Program-made: the position numbers and the translations under genes
Source of the DNA: Leptospira ryugenii
GTDB taxonomy: Bacteria > Spirochaetota > Leptospiria > Leptospirales > Leptospiraceae
Length of the DNA stretch: 64,000 nt
Direction of reading: 5' to 3'
Assembly: GCF_003114855.1 (NCBI RefSeq)
Contig: NZ_BFBB01000002.1
Span: forward strand, 651,815 to 715,814
Shown: one piece after another, positions 27,844-36,924 of the stretch
How positions within the stretch are numbered: position 1 is the stretch's first letter
Layout of the letters: each line of letters begins with the position of its first letter
Notes under the pieces: model-generated
Database searches by the model: none
Told to the model about the DNA's origin: nothing
The model's input: the letters and a program-made list of their open reading frames with translations, nothing else

Positions 27844-28968
27844 ATGAAAGATGATACGAGTCCACTACTGTTTTGGGACCACCGCAAACAGTCGCAAAAG
27901 GTAACAAATGCTATCTTGGTGGCAGTCTCTGCCATTTCAGTCCTCGTGACCTTCGGCGTCTCATACATCATATTGATGGAAAATGAATCCAATCTTTTTT
28001 TGCTTTTATTTATTTTGCCTGGATCTTTAGCTTTTGGCCTCCTTCCCTTTCTCATCATCTTCATTGCGCAAAAGAAAAACAAAAAGATCGAATTCCAAAG
28101 ATCTTTAAAAAAAATCTATATCTATGAAGGGAAGGTTTGTAAAAATGAACTCTCTTACCACCAAATCCAGTCCATTAAACAATCAAGATATACTTATGTA
28201 GTTAAAAATAAGAATAGCTCACGAACTGTTACGGTTTTTACGGTAGTTGCACCTGACTGTATGGACCAAATTTTAGCCGAATCGCTTGACATCTTTCAGA
28301 TTCGACAATTTGCAGAGACAATCGCCAAAGAATTAAGAGTAGATATCCAAACGGAATCGGGCGAAGTAAGAAAATTTTCCGATTTAGACTTACCTTTGCA
28401 TGAGCGTATCCCGGAGGATTCTGATTTGGCGACCAGACCTTCTTTTCCAAAAGAAAGTTATCTTTCTTGGACAGAGACCAAGGATTCTCTCAGCATCGTG
28501 TCCCAGTACAAACCAACCTTATTTTTATTTCTAGCGGCTCTATTGTCCTTCATTCTCTTTGTCTTCTTCCAATTGCTCATTTCCGATGTTTGGGAGGTAT
28601 CTTTTTTCTCCTGGTCAGGATTTCCTCCGACTCTATCGGAAAGCATTTATTTAGCTTTGTGTTTTCTCTTATTGGCAGGACCAAGTGGATATGTTCTCTA
28701 CCAGTTCAGGCGGAAAAAAGAATGGACCTTCGGAAAAGAAAGGATAACGATCGGAAACAAACAAGTTTTTTACAAAGATTTAGAAGAATTGCTCTTGGAG
28801 CCTCCTCATCTTATCTTTGTGGGGGACAAATCAGTTTTAAAACTTTCTTTGCATTTTTTCACGCCACTTCCTTACCAAACGGATCTCAAAAAAGCCATCC
28901 TCTTTGCCATTCAATCCAAAGCAAAAGAGACAAGCGCTTCTTTCCGAGGCTTCCAAACCGAGTTTTAG
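27844..28968 (+). CDS. Membrane protein of unknown function
   Basis: The 374-residue protein has two membrane helices near residues 18-45 and 48-80. A soluble region of about 140 residues follows, then a second pair of helices at about 222-245 and 268-290, then a soluble tail. The duplicated plan (helix pair plus beta-rich domain) resembles PH-like membrane proteins, but I recognise no family. It precedes the amino acid permease by 73 bases on the same strand. Confidence 0.75.
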   Translation: MKDDTSPLLFWDHRKQSQKVTNAILVAVSAISVLVTFGVSYIILMENESNLFLLLFILPGSLAFGLLPFLIIFIAQKKNKKIEFQRSLKKIYIYEGKVCKNELSYHQIQSIKQSRYTYVVKNKNSSRTVTVFTVVAPDCMDQILAESLDIFQIRQFAETIAKELRVDIQTESGEVRKFSDLDLPLHERIPEDSDLATRPSFPKESYLSWTETKDSLSIVSQYKPTLFLFLAALLSFILFVFFQLLISDVWEVSFFSWSGFPPTLSESIYLALCFLLLAGPSGYVLYQFRRKKEWTFGKERITIGNKQVFYKDLEELLLEPPHLIFVGDKSVLKLSLHFFTPLPYQTDLKKAILFAIQSKAKETSASFRGFQTEF

Positions 28969-29041
28969 GCATTTTTGGTGAGAAAAAAGTAGAGATTTTT
29001 AGGGATTCCTTTATTTTGCCAATAGGGCAAATGGGTAAGAA

Positions 29042-30478
29042 ATGAACACTGAAAACCAATCGGATGCATCGCAATTACAGGCGCTAGGTTATACTTCGAA
29101 ATTTGAAAGGAGTATGTCCTTTTGGGAGAACTTTTCATTAGGTTTTACCTACCTCTCTCCCGTAGTAGGAGTTTATTCCGTTTTTGCAATGGCCATCCAA
29201 GCAGGTGGACCACCCATGTTTTGGAATTATTTCCTCGTGGGCCTCGGACAATTCTTCGTATGTCTAGTCTTTGGTGAAGTTGTCTCCCAATACCCCATTT
29301 CTGGTGGTATCTACCCTTGGTGTTTGCGTTTGGTGGGCACGCGCTACGCCTGGATTGCTGCTTGGGTTTATGCGTGGGCATTGTTTACTACCATTGCTGC
29401 GGTTGCTGTCGGTGGTGCTCCCTTTTTATCCCAACTTTTTTCCTTTTCCTTTGGAAATGGAACCTTAGTTTTCTTCGCCATTGGTATGATCCTAATATCG
29501 AGTGCTCTTAACCTAAGTGGAACGAGACTCTTAGCAAGAGTTGCAATGATTGGATTTATCTGTGAGCTTTTAGGAGCTATTTTAGTAGGTGGTTACTTAC
29601 TTCTCTTTGCAAGGATTCAATCCATCTCTATACTTTGGGACACTTTGTCCTTTGGGGAAGGGATCGATTATCTTCCTGCCTTTGTTGCTTCCTCTGTGGC
29701 AGCGATGTTTTGTTACTATGGATTCGAGGCCTGTGGAGATGTTGCCGAGGAAACACCAAATGCAGGTGTGGCGATCCCAAAATCCATGCGGATGACGATT
29801 TATGTCGGAGGTGGAGCGGCTACTTTCATTTGTTTAGCACTGCTACTTGCCATTCCAGATTTACCAAAGGCGATTTCGGGTGAAGACAGAGATCCGGTGA
29901 CAAGCACACTCGTACATGCGCTCGGCGAAACAGGGTATCGACTTGTCATTCTTGTGGTAATGATTTCTTTTCTTTCTTGCATCCTGAGTCTACAGGCAGC
30001 TGCCTCAAGGCTACTCTACTCTTTTGCTCGAGATGGAATGATCATGGGAAGCGGTTCTCTTAGCGAACTTTCCGAGGCACATAAGGTACCTGTGAATGCT
30101 CTTTTGGTGAGTGGAGCCATACCTGTTTTGATCGCAATTCTTGGATACTGGTTAGAGGATGCGGTGGCTACCATCATCAGTTTTGCTTCTATTGGAATCT
30201 ACATAGCCTTTCAAATGGTTGTAATTGGTGCCCTCTTTGCAAGGTGGAAAGGTTGGAAGCCGCAAGGAAGTTTCCAATTGGGAAAATGGGGATTACTCGT
30301 AAATTTAATTGCTTTGGTGTATGGTTTAGCCGCTGTTATCAATATGGTTTGGCCAAGGGCAAGCGATTCACCTTGGTATGTTAACTATGCAATGATAGTT
30401 ACAAGCTGTATCGTACTGCTTACAGGTCTTCTGTACCTCGTTTTTAAGAAACCACACCTACATCGACAAGGGTTCTAG
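29042..30478 (+). CDS. APC family amino acid permease
   Basis: The 478-residue protein has about 12 membrane helices. Family features are the first helix region GFTYLSPVVGVYSVF, VVSQYPISGGIYPWCLRLVG (the SGG motif of helix 3) and the helix 6-7 part YYGFEACGDVAEETPNAG. The last is typical of amino acid/polyamine transporters of the APC superfamily. Substrate unknown. Its 3-prime end overlaps the opposing HAD gene by 21 bases. Confidence 0.92.
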   Translation: MNTENQSDASQLQALGYTSKFERSMSFWENFSLGFTYLSPVVGVYSVFAMAIQAGGPPMFWNYFLVGLGQFFVCLVFGEVVSQYPISGGIYPWCLRLVGTRYAWIAAWVYAWALFTTIAAVAVGGAPFLSQLFSFSFGNGTLVFFAIGMILISSALNLSGTRLLARVAMIGFICELLGAILVGGYLLLFARIQSISILWDTLSFGEGIDYLPAFVASSVAAMFCYYGFEACGDVAEETPNAGVAIPKSMRMTIYVGGGAATFICLALLLAIPDLPKAISGEDRDPVTSTLVHALGETGYRLVILVVMISFLSCILSLQAAASRLLYSFARDGMIMGSGSLSELSEAHKVPVNALLVSGAIPVLIAILGYWLEDAVATIISFASIGIYIAFQMVVIGALFARWKGWKPQGSFQLGKWGLLVNLIALVYGLAAVINMVWPRASDSPWYVNYAMIVTSCIVLLTGLLYLVFKKPHLHRQGF

Positions 30479-31063
30479 TAGAGATATTTCAGAGAGCGAA
30501 CGGATGCAATAGGTAGCGTGTTCTTGGAAGGGGAAAATACCACTTGGGTCAAGATAGATTGTGGTAGCCTTAGCTGCCTTCCCTGCTTGTAAATCATACA
30601 GATAATCACCCACCATCACCATTTCTTGGTCTGGACAAGACCAAAGATTTCTTAGGTGGAGGAGGCCTTCTGGGTCAGGCTTTGGCTTTGCCTCATCTCT
30701 ACTCAAGATCAATGGCTTAGGGAAAAAAGCAAGAAGGCCCGCTGCTTCCAAGGTGAGAATGGCATTCTCTTTCGAATTTCTGGTAAGTATGGCTAATTGA
30801 TCTCCTCTCTCTTGCAAGCAAAGAAGCAATTCAAAAGCACTCTCTTGCGGTTTTGCCTTCCTTGCAATTTCCAATTCAATTTGGTTCAATAGGATTTCCT
30901 TTTCTTTTCGCCGATCTGGATCAAGCAAACTAAGTCCCGTTAGTATATCTAATTCTAAAGGGAGATCCAGTTCCTTTTTTATGGCAGGAAAATCATGAAC
31001 GGCTTCCGTCAAGGTTCCATCCATATCAAAGACCCAATGTCGACTGCTTAGTTTCAATTGCAT
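30458..31063 (-). CDS. HAD family hydrolase, phosphoglycolate phosphatase-like
   Basis: The 201-residue protein has HAD motif I in WVFDMDGTLTEAVHDF near residue 13, motif II in LAILTRNSKEN, a Lys in PKPDPEGLL, and motif III in MVMVGDYLYDLQAGKAA. A helical cap sits between motifs I and II. This is the subfamily of small phosphatases that includes phosphoglycolate phosphatase and beta-phosphoglucomutase; the substrate is not assigned. Confidence 0.9.
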   Translation of the reverse strand: MQLKLSSRHWVFDMDGTLTEAVHDFPAIKKELDLPLELDILTGLSLLDPDRRKEKEILLNQIELEIARKAKPQESAFELLLCLQERGDQLAILTRNSKENAILTLEAAGLLAFFPKPLILSRDEAKPKPDPEGLLHLRNLWSCPDQEMVMVGDYLYDLQAGKAAKATTIYLDPSGIFPFQEHATYCIRSLSEISLLEPLSM

Positions 31064-31152
31064 AAAAAATCCAAGTCTTGAAATCTGCGAGATTCAGTAG
31101 AAATGAAGTGAAAAGACTTGCCAAGTCAAATTTTACCTTTAGACTTTAGCAG

Positions 31153-31374
31153 ATGGACCAGAAAGTTCAATATCTAAACCAAGTCATTGAAATCATTGAT
31201 ACAAAGGTAACTCTATTTAAAAAAAATAAAGCCACCATGCACAATGCCAATTATGTTGCTGAAAAACAAGTCCTAACCAGGATGATACAGGACGCAATCC
31301 AACTGGCTGGCGAAGTAAAACCTGTGCCCTATTCACTCATCAATGATTTAAAATCTCTCATCAAACAACTCTAA
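31153..31374 (+). CDS. Small helical protein of unknown function
   Basis: The 73-residue protein (MDQKVQYLNQVIEIIDTKVT at the start) is predicted fully helical and has plausible codon use. No Shine-Dalgarno sequence is obvious. Its last 27 bases overlap the opposing alpha/beta hydrolase gene. I recognise no family, so it is a gene prediction of medium strength. Confidence 0.5.
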   Translation: MDQKVQYLNQVIEIIDTKVTLFKKNKATMHNANYVAEKQVLTRMIQDAIQLAGEVKPVPYSLINDLKSLIKQL

Positions 31375-32481
31375 CATCCTTTCAAAATAATCACAGATGA
31401 GCTCGTCTGACCATGATTTTGCAGAAAGACCTTCCAAAAAAGCAATATGAGAGCCACGTTTTAACTTAACAAGAATGGTTTTTGGCAAACGATCAAACCA
31501 ATGGAGGTTTTCCTCCACATTTTCTTTAACGCATACCGGATCATCCTCTGCATTTAAGATTAGGAGAGGAACATCCACTTCTCCAATCACATGTATGGGG
31601 TTATGGTCCCTGTAATAAGAATTGCGGTCCGGATGGTCTGCAATATGGTACAAATTGTCCTGAAATTCATGAATGGTTTTCGCAGAATCCAAAATGCCAA
31701 AGCCATATTTGTCTTTGAGGATAGTTTCATGCCGTTTCAAAAAATATTGGCGTAGTCTTAGGGCCATCAGACGGCTATAGGTTGGGTGCACGCGAGGAAA
31801 TGCTTTTTCAATATCATAGGCAGGTGAAATAGCCATTGCGGCCGAAAAGGCACATTTCTTGCCCGACTCTCCTAGATACCTCGCAAGCAATCCCGAACCA
31901 GCTGAGATGCCTAAGCCCAAGAGAGGTGCCTTGGGGAATTTATTTCGGATGTGTTTGATCTGTTCCTGCAAATCTAGAGTCGAACCCATTGTATTGATCG
32001 ATGGCTTGGTAAGGGGAAGGTTTCCATGACCTCTTCTGATACAAACCACGACGGTGGCATTTAGCCGTTCTCGTATCCTCGAGACCGTGAGCCGCAAATC
32101 TTCCGCATCACCCGTGATGGTATGGAGAACGACAACGATTGGAGTCTCGGGAAAGGCCTCTGCATTTTCCAATCCATACCAGGAAAGGCCCACAGTGCCT
32201 CCATCCTTCATTTGAAGGATCTCTTCTTGAAAGGCGATCCTCCTAGAAAATCTTTCCTTCCAAAGATAGGCAAAGATCATCAAATGCCGGTTGTATGCAA
32301 AGAAAAAGGGCCTATAGACTCTATGCAAACGAGCTAGAGAAGGAATCCATACATCATTCCATGGATTGGATTGGTAGTGTAAGGAAGGGTATTCGGAAAT
32401 CTCCTTCAAATAATAAAAGAGATAGAGACCCGGAAAGTAGAGAAACAAAACAAAGTAGACCAAGAGATCCAAACTATCCAT
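31348..32481 (-). CDS. YheT-like alpha/beta hydrolase with N-terminal membrane segment
   Basis: I chose the ATG at 32481 (MDSLDLLVYF), spaced correctly after GGGGA; a TTG four codons earlier is possible. One hydrophobic segment near the N-terminus is followed by an alpha/beta hydrolase fold. The oxyanion region is VVVLHTITGDAED, then CIRRGHGNLPLT, the nucleophile elbow LGLGISAGSGLLARYLGE (GxSxG), and a catalytic Asp region LILNAEDDPVCV with a late His in KRGSHIAFLEGL. This matches the YheT/ABHD1-3 group of esterases. It overlaps the end of the upstream unknown gene. Confidence 0.88.
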   Translation of the reverse strand: MDSLDLLVYFVLFLYFPGLYLFYYLKEISEYPSLHYQSNPWNDVWIPSLARLHRVYRPFFFAYNRHLMIFAYLWKERFSRRIAFQEEILQMKDGGTVGLSWYGLENAEAFPETPIVVVLHTITGDAEDLRLTVSRIRERLNATVVVCIRRGHGNLPLTKPSINTMGSTLDLQEQIKHIRNKFPKAPLLGLGISAGSGLLARYLGESGKKCAFSAAMAISPAYDIEKAFPRVHPTYSRLMALRLRQYFLKRHETILKDKYGFGILDSAKTIHEFQDNLYHIADHPDRNSYYRDHNPIHVIGEVDVPLLILNAEDDPVCVKENVEENLHWFDRLPKTILVKLKRGSHIAFLEGLSAKSWSDELICDYFERMLELFDERF

Positions 32482-32482
32482 T

Positions 32483-33367
32483 TCAATCCCCAAGGATTCC
32501 TTCTAACCAGATGGATAAGAGATTGGCAATGGGGAGGTGTTGTGAGGGGGCAATCCATTGTTTTGTCTGGAGTTCACTCAATGCTTGGAGAAAGCTCTCG
32601 TATTCAGAATCCGAAGAGAAAAATACATCCTTCAAGGGTTCTTCTCCTACTCGTTCTAAGAGATGCTTTCGCAATCGGTTTCCAAACTCTTCTGCGGTGC
32701 TCTGCGCTAGTTTGTCTTTTGCCAATTGATTCCAAACTTCTTTGCCCAATCGGTCTGTCTCTACCCAAGAAGCCTCAGGTGGGTAAGGCCAGTCTTTGAC
32801 TGGAGCATGTAAGACAAGGCGTAACATATCGGAAAAAAAATGGCTCGTATCGGTAAATGATGATTTATGCAGAAAGCTTGCGATCTTTGGTAAGAAATTG
32901 GGCAAAAAAGGCGCTATGAAGGACTTGATTTGTTTGTCGAGGCCTGTGGCTTGAATGACAGAGAACAATGGATTTGTCTTCCGATTGAATTCAATGATGC
33001 CACTTTCAATGATAGTTGCGATGATTTCTTGGATTGCCTTTTGTTTGAGTATTTCAATGAGAAGCGACTCAGAGGGAACGAGTTCCAAACTATCCACAAA
33101 TCGAGCAAGGGATTCAAGGGTAGCTTCTTCCATCCCCATAGCAAGGTTCTCTTTGGGATAGAGATTGGGGATGTCTTGTAGAACCGTTGTTGGGATACGT
33201 AGCTTTTGCAAAAGAAGTAGGATGGTTTCTGTTGGGAAAGGAATTTCTAAAAAAGACTTTGTCTTTGTTTCCCAAAAGAGGCGGTTGCTTCTCTCGAAGG
33301 TAGCCTGCACCCGATGCGAATCAGTGAGAAAGCTATTGATTTTGTTTTGGTATGGATTTGATGGCAT
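32483..33367 (-). CDS. Conserved-looking protein of unknown function
   Basis: The 294-residue protein is soluble and mostly helical, with no signal peptide or membrane helix. It has a central hydrophobic stretch (FIAPFLPNFLPKIASFLH) that may be an amphipathic surface. It ends one base before the hydrolase ATG (TGA then A then ATG), so translation is probably coupled. A shared lipid-related role with the hydrolase is only a guess. Confidence 0.75.
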   Translation of the reverse strand: MPSNPYQNKINSFLTDSHRVQATFERSNRLFWETKTKSFLEIPFPTETILLLLQKLRIPTTVLQDIPNLYPKENLAMGMEEATLESLARFVDSLELVPSESLLIEILKQKAIQEIIATIIESGIIEFNRKTNPLFSVIQATGLDKQIKSFIAPFLPNFLPKIASFLHKSSFTDTSHFFSDMLRLVLHAPVKDWPYPPEASWVETDRLGKEVWNQLAKDKLAQSTAEEFGNRLRKHLLERVGEEPLKDVFFSSDSEYESFLQALSELQTKQWIAPSQHLPIANLLSIWLEGILGD

Positions 33368-33440
33368 TATGGATTTTTAGGAAGTATGGGGTTTTGAATC
33401 AGGAAGGGAAATACCTTTTGGGGGTCTTTCGGATGGAAAA

Positions 33441-33496
33441 TAGGGATAATAGAGACTGCTCACCAAAGATTGGCAGAAACACTCCCATTATCCCTA
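33441..33496 (-). terminator. Long-loop inverted repeat after the histone-like gene
   Basis: TAGGGATAAT (33441-33450) and ATTATCCCTA (33487-33496) are perfect 10-base inverted repeats 36 bases apart. They begin 7 bases after the histone-like gene stop on the minus strand, and TTTTCC follows the second arm. Its position suggests a 3-prime end structure, but the loop is long. Confidence 0.4.
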
Positions 33497-33503
33497 CGTA
33501 TGT

Positions 33504-33758
33504 CTAACGTCTCTTTTTCTTCTTAGCTGCTTTTTTAACCGCTTTCTTTTTCTTCGCTGGTTTTTTCTTTTTGGCAGGTTTCTTCTTCTTAGGAGCCGCT
33601 TTCTTTGCTTTTTTCTTAGCTGCCTTTTTCTTGGCCGCCTTTTTCTTCTTTGCTACTGCTTTTTTCTTTTGTGGTGCTTTCTTTACAGGTGCTTCTTCCA
33701 CAGGTTGAGGAGCAGGAACATCTTGTGTTTCCGGGATGATGTTTGTTTCGTTTTCCAT
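33504..33758 (-). CDS. Histone H1-like Lys/Ala-rich protein
   Basis: The 84-residue protein starts at the ATG at 33758. Residues 1-24 are acidic and Pro-rich; the rest is made of AKKK/PAKKKK-type repeats ending in KKKKRR. About 35 residues are Lys. It resembles bacterial H1-like proteins (Hc1/AlgP-type tails) that bind DNA without a fixed fold. The repetitive Lys codons make the gene prone to length change. Confidence 0.8.
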   Translation of the reverse strand: MENETNIIPETQDVPAPQPVEEAPVKKAPQKKKAVAKKKKAAKKKAAKKKAKKAAPKKKKPAKKKKPAKKKKAVKKAAKKKKRR

Positions 33759-33867
33759 TCTCTTGAACCTTAAAAGATAAATTATCTTCCTTCTAGTGAA
33801 CGATAACAATGAGTACTCTCTTTAAAGTAAATTCTTTTTTCATTGATTTGAGTGAAAGAGTTGTATC

Positions 33868-34287
33868 ATGACAGAAATGAAGGAACTTTCTTATAACACA
33901 CCTGGTTTGCTCTTCCCTGCTATCTCCCTACTCATGCTTGCATACACAAATCGATTCTTTGCTCTAGCTTCCCTCGTCAGACAGCTGTTAGAAAAATTTC
34001 GTGAATCCCAAGATACTCATGTTTATTACCAAATCCAGAATTTACAAAAAAGAATCTCTCTTGTCCGAAGGTCCCAAGCCTTTGGAATTTCTAGTTTAAT
34101 TGCCTGCATTCTTTCCCTTGCTTGGATCAGCTGGGACAACCAAATTGCTTGGTATTTGTTCGGAATTGCGCTCTTTTTGATGGTTGGTTCATTGGCCTTT
34201 GCTCTTTGGGAAATCCAACTCTCTGCAAAGGCTCTCGAAATTGAAATCCAAACTGTTTTGGGTAAATGGGAAAGAGGAAACGCCTAA
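33868..34287 (+). CDS. DUF2721-like membrane protein
   Basis: The 139-residue protein has three hydrophobic segments: TPGLLFPAISLLMLAYTNRF at the N-terminus, then two helices near residues 70-95 and 98-122. The first segment followed by FALASLVRQLLEKF matches the DUF2721 pattern as I recall it. Function unknown. An ATG three codons downstream is an alternative start. Confidence 0.75.
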   Translation: MTEMKELSYNTPGLLFPAISLLMLAYTNRFFALASLVRQLLEKFRESQDTHVYYQIQNLQKRISLVRRSQAFGISSLIACILSLAWISWDNQIAWYLFGIALFLMVGSLAFALWEIQLSAKALEIEIQTVLGKWERGNA

Positions 34288-34384
34288 ATTCTGTACAACG
34301 GTTTTTACCAAAACACCCTCGGGGAACCTATCCGATTCCCAAAAAGGATTTTAATCAAAGATTGCTAGGTTGACAACCAGATAC

Positions 34385-35245
34385 TTAACGTATGACTTCG
34401 AACAATCGTCCTAGTAAACTATCTTGCGTCTGCAAGGTCTTTGAATTCGCTTCATAAGCTCTGTTGACTTCAATCATATCGACCATCTCTGTCACAACAG
34501 ATACATTGGAAGCCTCCAAAAAACCTTGTAGAATTTGCGGTGCAAATCGTTCAGGAAATGGACTTGGTTCTCCCGATTCCGGGGTGTCTGCGTAGAAAGA
34601 ATCCCCTTCTTTATCTAAATGCCTTGGATTTTCGACAGTACGAATCTTGAGCTTATCGATGAGTTCAGCTTCTTCATATCTATTTTCACTGACATTGGTT
34701 CCATCTTTTGGATCACGGCCTATGCGACCATTGATATAGACTTCCCCATTTTCCTTCACTAAAAAGTTACCTTGGTTGACTCGGATGGGGCCCTTCTCAC
34801 CGAGTAAAGGAAAGCCTTGAGGCGTGACGACAAAACCATTTTTATCCAAAACAAAATTACCACTTCTTGTAAGACGCTCACCACGGTTCGTCAAAACGGT
34901 AAAAAAGGCAGGGTGTTCATTTCCAGGTTGGTCTTGGACCATTAAATCAAAATGGTTGTCCGTTTTCTTGACCGAACCTTGCTCAAAACGTGTGTACACT
35001 TCGTTAACCTCAGCACCAAATCCTAGTTTGCCGACGACTGGAGAAGTATCAAAGGAACCCATAGGAGTCTTTCCGATCCCATCCTCAGAAAATCTATGTA
35101 AGAGCATCTCAGGGAAGGTTTTAAAGACAGTTGTGTCCCTTTTGAAAGCGGTTTTATCCACATTCGCGAGGTTGTTGGCTACCACATCCATTCTCACTTG
35201 CTGAGAAATCATTCCATTTGCACCGGTATACAATCCACGTATCAT
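34385..35245 (-). CDS. Flagellar rod protein, FlgF/FlhO-like
   Basis: The 286-residue protein starts [20 protein letters not shown] and [17 protein letters not shown], the rod/hook family N-terminus. It ends [20 protein letters not shown], the paired C-terminal coiled coil. The centre differs from the FlgG at 44007, so this is the proximal rod protein (FlgF, called FlhO in some spirochaetes). It is a lone gene away from the flg operon. Upstream on the minus strand is GTCGATAG (35271-35264), the same -10-like box as in the flgG promoter, but with a poor -35. Confidence 0.88.
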   Translation of the reverse strand: MIRGLYTGANGMISQQVRMDVVANNLANVDKTAFKRDTTVFKTFPEMLLHRFSEDGIGKTPMGSFDTSPVVGKLGFGAEVNEVYTRFEQGSVKKTDNHFDLMVQDQPGNEHPAFFTVLTNRGERLTRSGNFVLDKNGFVVTPQGFPLLGEKGPIRVNQGNFLVKENGEVYINGRIGRDPKDGTNVSENRYEEAELIDKLKIRTVENPRHLDKEGDSFYADTPESGEPSPFPERFAPQILQGFLEASNVSVVTEMVDMIEVNRAYEANSKTLQTQDSLLGRLFEVIR

Positions 35246-35263
35246 AATTACCTTCCCTGGAAC

Positions 35264-35271
35264 CTATCGAC
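35264..35271 (-). promoter_or_regulatory. Possible sigma-28 -10 element of the FlgF-like gene
   Basis: GTCGATAG on the minus strand is identical to the -10 box seen before flgG and lies 18 bases before the start codon. The region where TAAAGTTT is expected reads TGGGGAAA, a weak match, so this is only a half-supported promoter. Confidence 0.35.
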
Positions 35272-35358
35272 GGAAACGGGATTTTCCCCAAGAGAAAAAG
35301 AGACATAGTCAAAAAAGACTTGAAGTTTTTTTTCTAAAAAAGAAGGATTCGGTATACT

Positions 35359-35727
35359 ATGAAGATATCGATTGGAAACATCCCGCAGTCGCTCACAGAA
35401 GACCAACTTAAGGATTTACTAAGCCCTTTTGGATCCACAAGCCATCTAACGATTAAACGAGACAAGATCACAAAAGTATCCTTGGGCTTCGGAAGTGTGG
35501 AAATGGACGATACCTCTGCAGAGAAGGCCATAGCTAGTCTCAACGGAAAGGAAATCGATGGAAAGAAGATCGTCCTTGTAAACCAAGAAGTACTAGCCAA
35601 AGAACAACAAAGCGCTGGTAACCAAAAAAATGCGCCATTAAACCAAAAATCACCTTTCGGCAAATCCCAAGGCCCCTCTGGCGGGAACACAGGAGTTATG
35701 AGGAGAGGTGGACAGAGAGGATCCTAG
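35359..35727 (+). CDS. RNA-binding protein with RRM domain and low-complexity tail
   Basis: The 122-residue protein has one RRM over about residues 1-78. RNP2 is KISIGNIPQ, and the RNP1 position is LGFGSVEM, less aromatic than usual. A Gln-, Asn-, Gly- and Arg-rich tail ends MRRGGQRGS, an RGG-like region. Such tails often strengthen RNA binding. Its stop is directly followed by the TTG start of the ATP-grasp gene. Confidence 0.9.
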   Translation: MKISIGNIPQSLTEDQLKDLLSPFGSTSHLTIKRDKITKVSLGFGSVEMDDTSAEKAIASLNGKEIDGKKIVLVNQEVLAKEQQSAGNQKNAPLNQKSPFGKSQGPSGGNTGVMRRGGQRGS

Positions 35728-36924
35728 TTGAAACCTCTGGAAGGAAGTTTTCTATCACTCGGTGCGGGTGTAAACCAGCTCCCACTCATTGATGCTGCCA
35801 AAGCCCGTGGTTTGCATGTCATAGCTGTTGACAAAAACTCGGGAGCACCCGGATTCCAAAAGAGTGATATACGAATTCTAGAATCTACATCAGAGTATAG
35901 AAAAATCCTCCATGCCATGAGCCGTGTACCCTATACACACGTTTTGCGAGGTGTTGGCTCCCGTTCCTTCGGTCAGGCTATACATTCCACTGCCTATCTA
36001 GCAGAAAAATTCAAATTGCCAGGAAATCCTCCGAGTGCCGTTGATCTTTATTTAGACAAAAAGAAACTCAAAAGTTTTTTAGAAGCACGTTCCATCCCAG
36101 TACCCAAGTCATTTTCCTTTCCAACAACGGCTACGAAGACCAAAAAAAAAGAAATCCTTTTAGATTTTCCTCTCGTCGCAAAACCAGCATCAGGTCATGC
36201 CAAAAAGGGCATCAGGGTCCTTGCCAACGAAGGAGAATGGAAGGCATTCGCTAAGCAGGCAAAACCAGAGCAGTGGATTTTAGAACAAAAGGTGGAAGGT
36301 AAGGAAGTCACCGTTTTGGGAATGGTGCTTTCTGGCAAATTTCACCTCCTTTCCCTGACAGACAAAATTACAACAAGTGAACCACCGTTTATCGAAATCG
36401 CACACATTAGCCCTTCTTCTTCTATTGAATTTAGCGGCGAACTGAAGATGTTATGCCAAGCTATTATCAGACACACTGGGATTGTCCACGGTCCATTTGT
36501 TGCAGAGTTTAAAATCACTGATGGCGGTGAATGTGTTTTGATCGAAGCCGCGCCAGAAGTAGGTGGAGAATTTTTAGCAGACGAACTTTTAAAACAACAT
36601 TTTTCATATTCCTATTTTGATGATTTACTTTCCGTACTCATTGGTGAAAAACCAAAGTTAAAGTTTTTACAAATAGGACAAAAAGAACGCTCCGCTATTT
36701 TTTTTGCTCTCAGCTCTCAGCAAGAAAAGACAGTCAAAAGCCACCCTATCTTAGCATTAGAATCCCATGAAACTTTGTTTTTCCAAAAGGAACTCTTGCC
36801 CCTAGGGACAAGCCTAATAGGAAAGGAAGGAAACCAAAGAAGGGATTTTGTCTTTGGTGTTTCTACCAGTGAAAAAATAAAGGCTGAGGATTGGGTGAGA
36901 AGTTTACTCCAAAGAATGAATTGA
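35728..36924 (+). CDS. ATP-grasp ligase family protein
   Basis: The 398-residue protein uses a TTG start abutting the RRM gene. It has a Rossmann-like pre-ATP-grasp domain (FLSLGAGVNQLPLIDAAKAR, then VIAVDKNSGAPGF), followed by the ATP-grasp core. The core shows DFPLVAKPASGHAKKGIRVL, then ILEQKVEGKEVTVLGMVLSG, and the metal-binding region VLIEAAPEVGGEFLADELL. This resembles carboxylate-amine ligases such as PurK-like or CarB-like enzymes. Substrate unknown. TGATG overlap with the next methyltransferase gene suggests a shared pathway. Confidence 0.88.
   Translation: MKPLEGSFLSLGAGVNQLPLIDAAKARGLHVIAVDKNSGAPGFQKSDIRILESTSEYRKILHAMSRVPYTHVLRGVGSRSFGQAIHSTAYLAEKFKLPGNPPSAVDLYLDKKKLKSFLEARSIPVPKSFSFPTTATKTKKKEILLDFPLVAKPASGHAKKGIRVLANEGEWKAFAKQAKPEQWILEQKVEGKEVTVLGMVLSGKFHLLSLTDKITTSEPPFIEIAHISPSSSIEFSGELKMLCQAIIRHTGIVHGPFVAEFKITDGGECVLIEAAPEVGGEFLADELLKQHFSYSYFDDLLSVLIGEKPKLKFLQIGQKERSAIFFALSSQQEKTVKSHPILALESHETLFFQKELLPLGTSLIGKEGNQRRDFVFGVSTSEKIKAEDWVRSLLQRMN

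Noticed and set aside
33441..33450. TAGGGATAAT as a homing endonuclease site
   Set aside because: Only the first part of the known 18-base site matches; the match is too short to mean anything.
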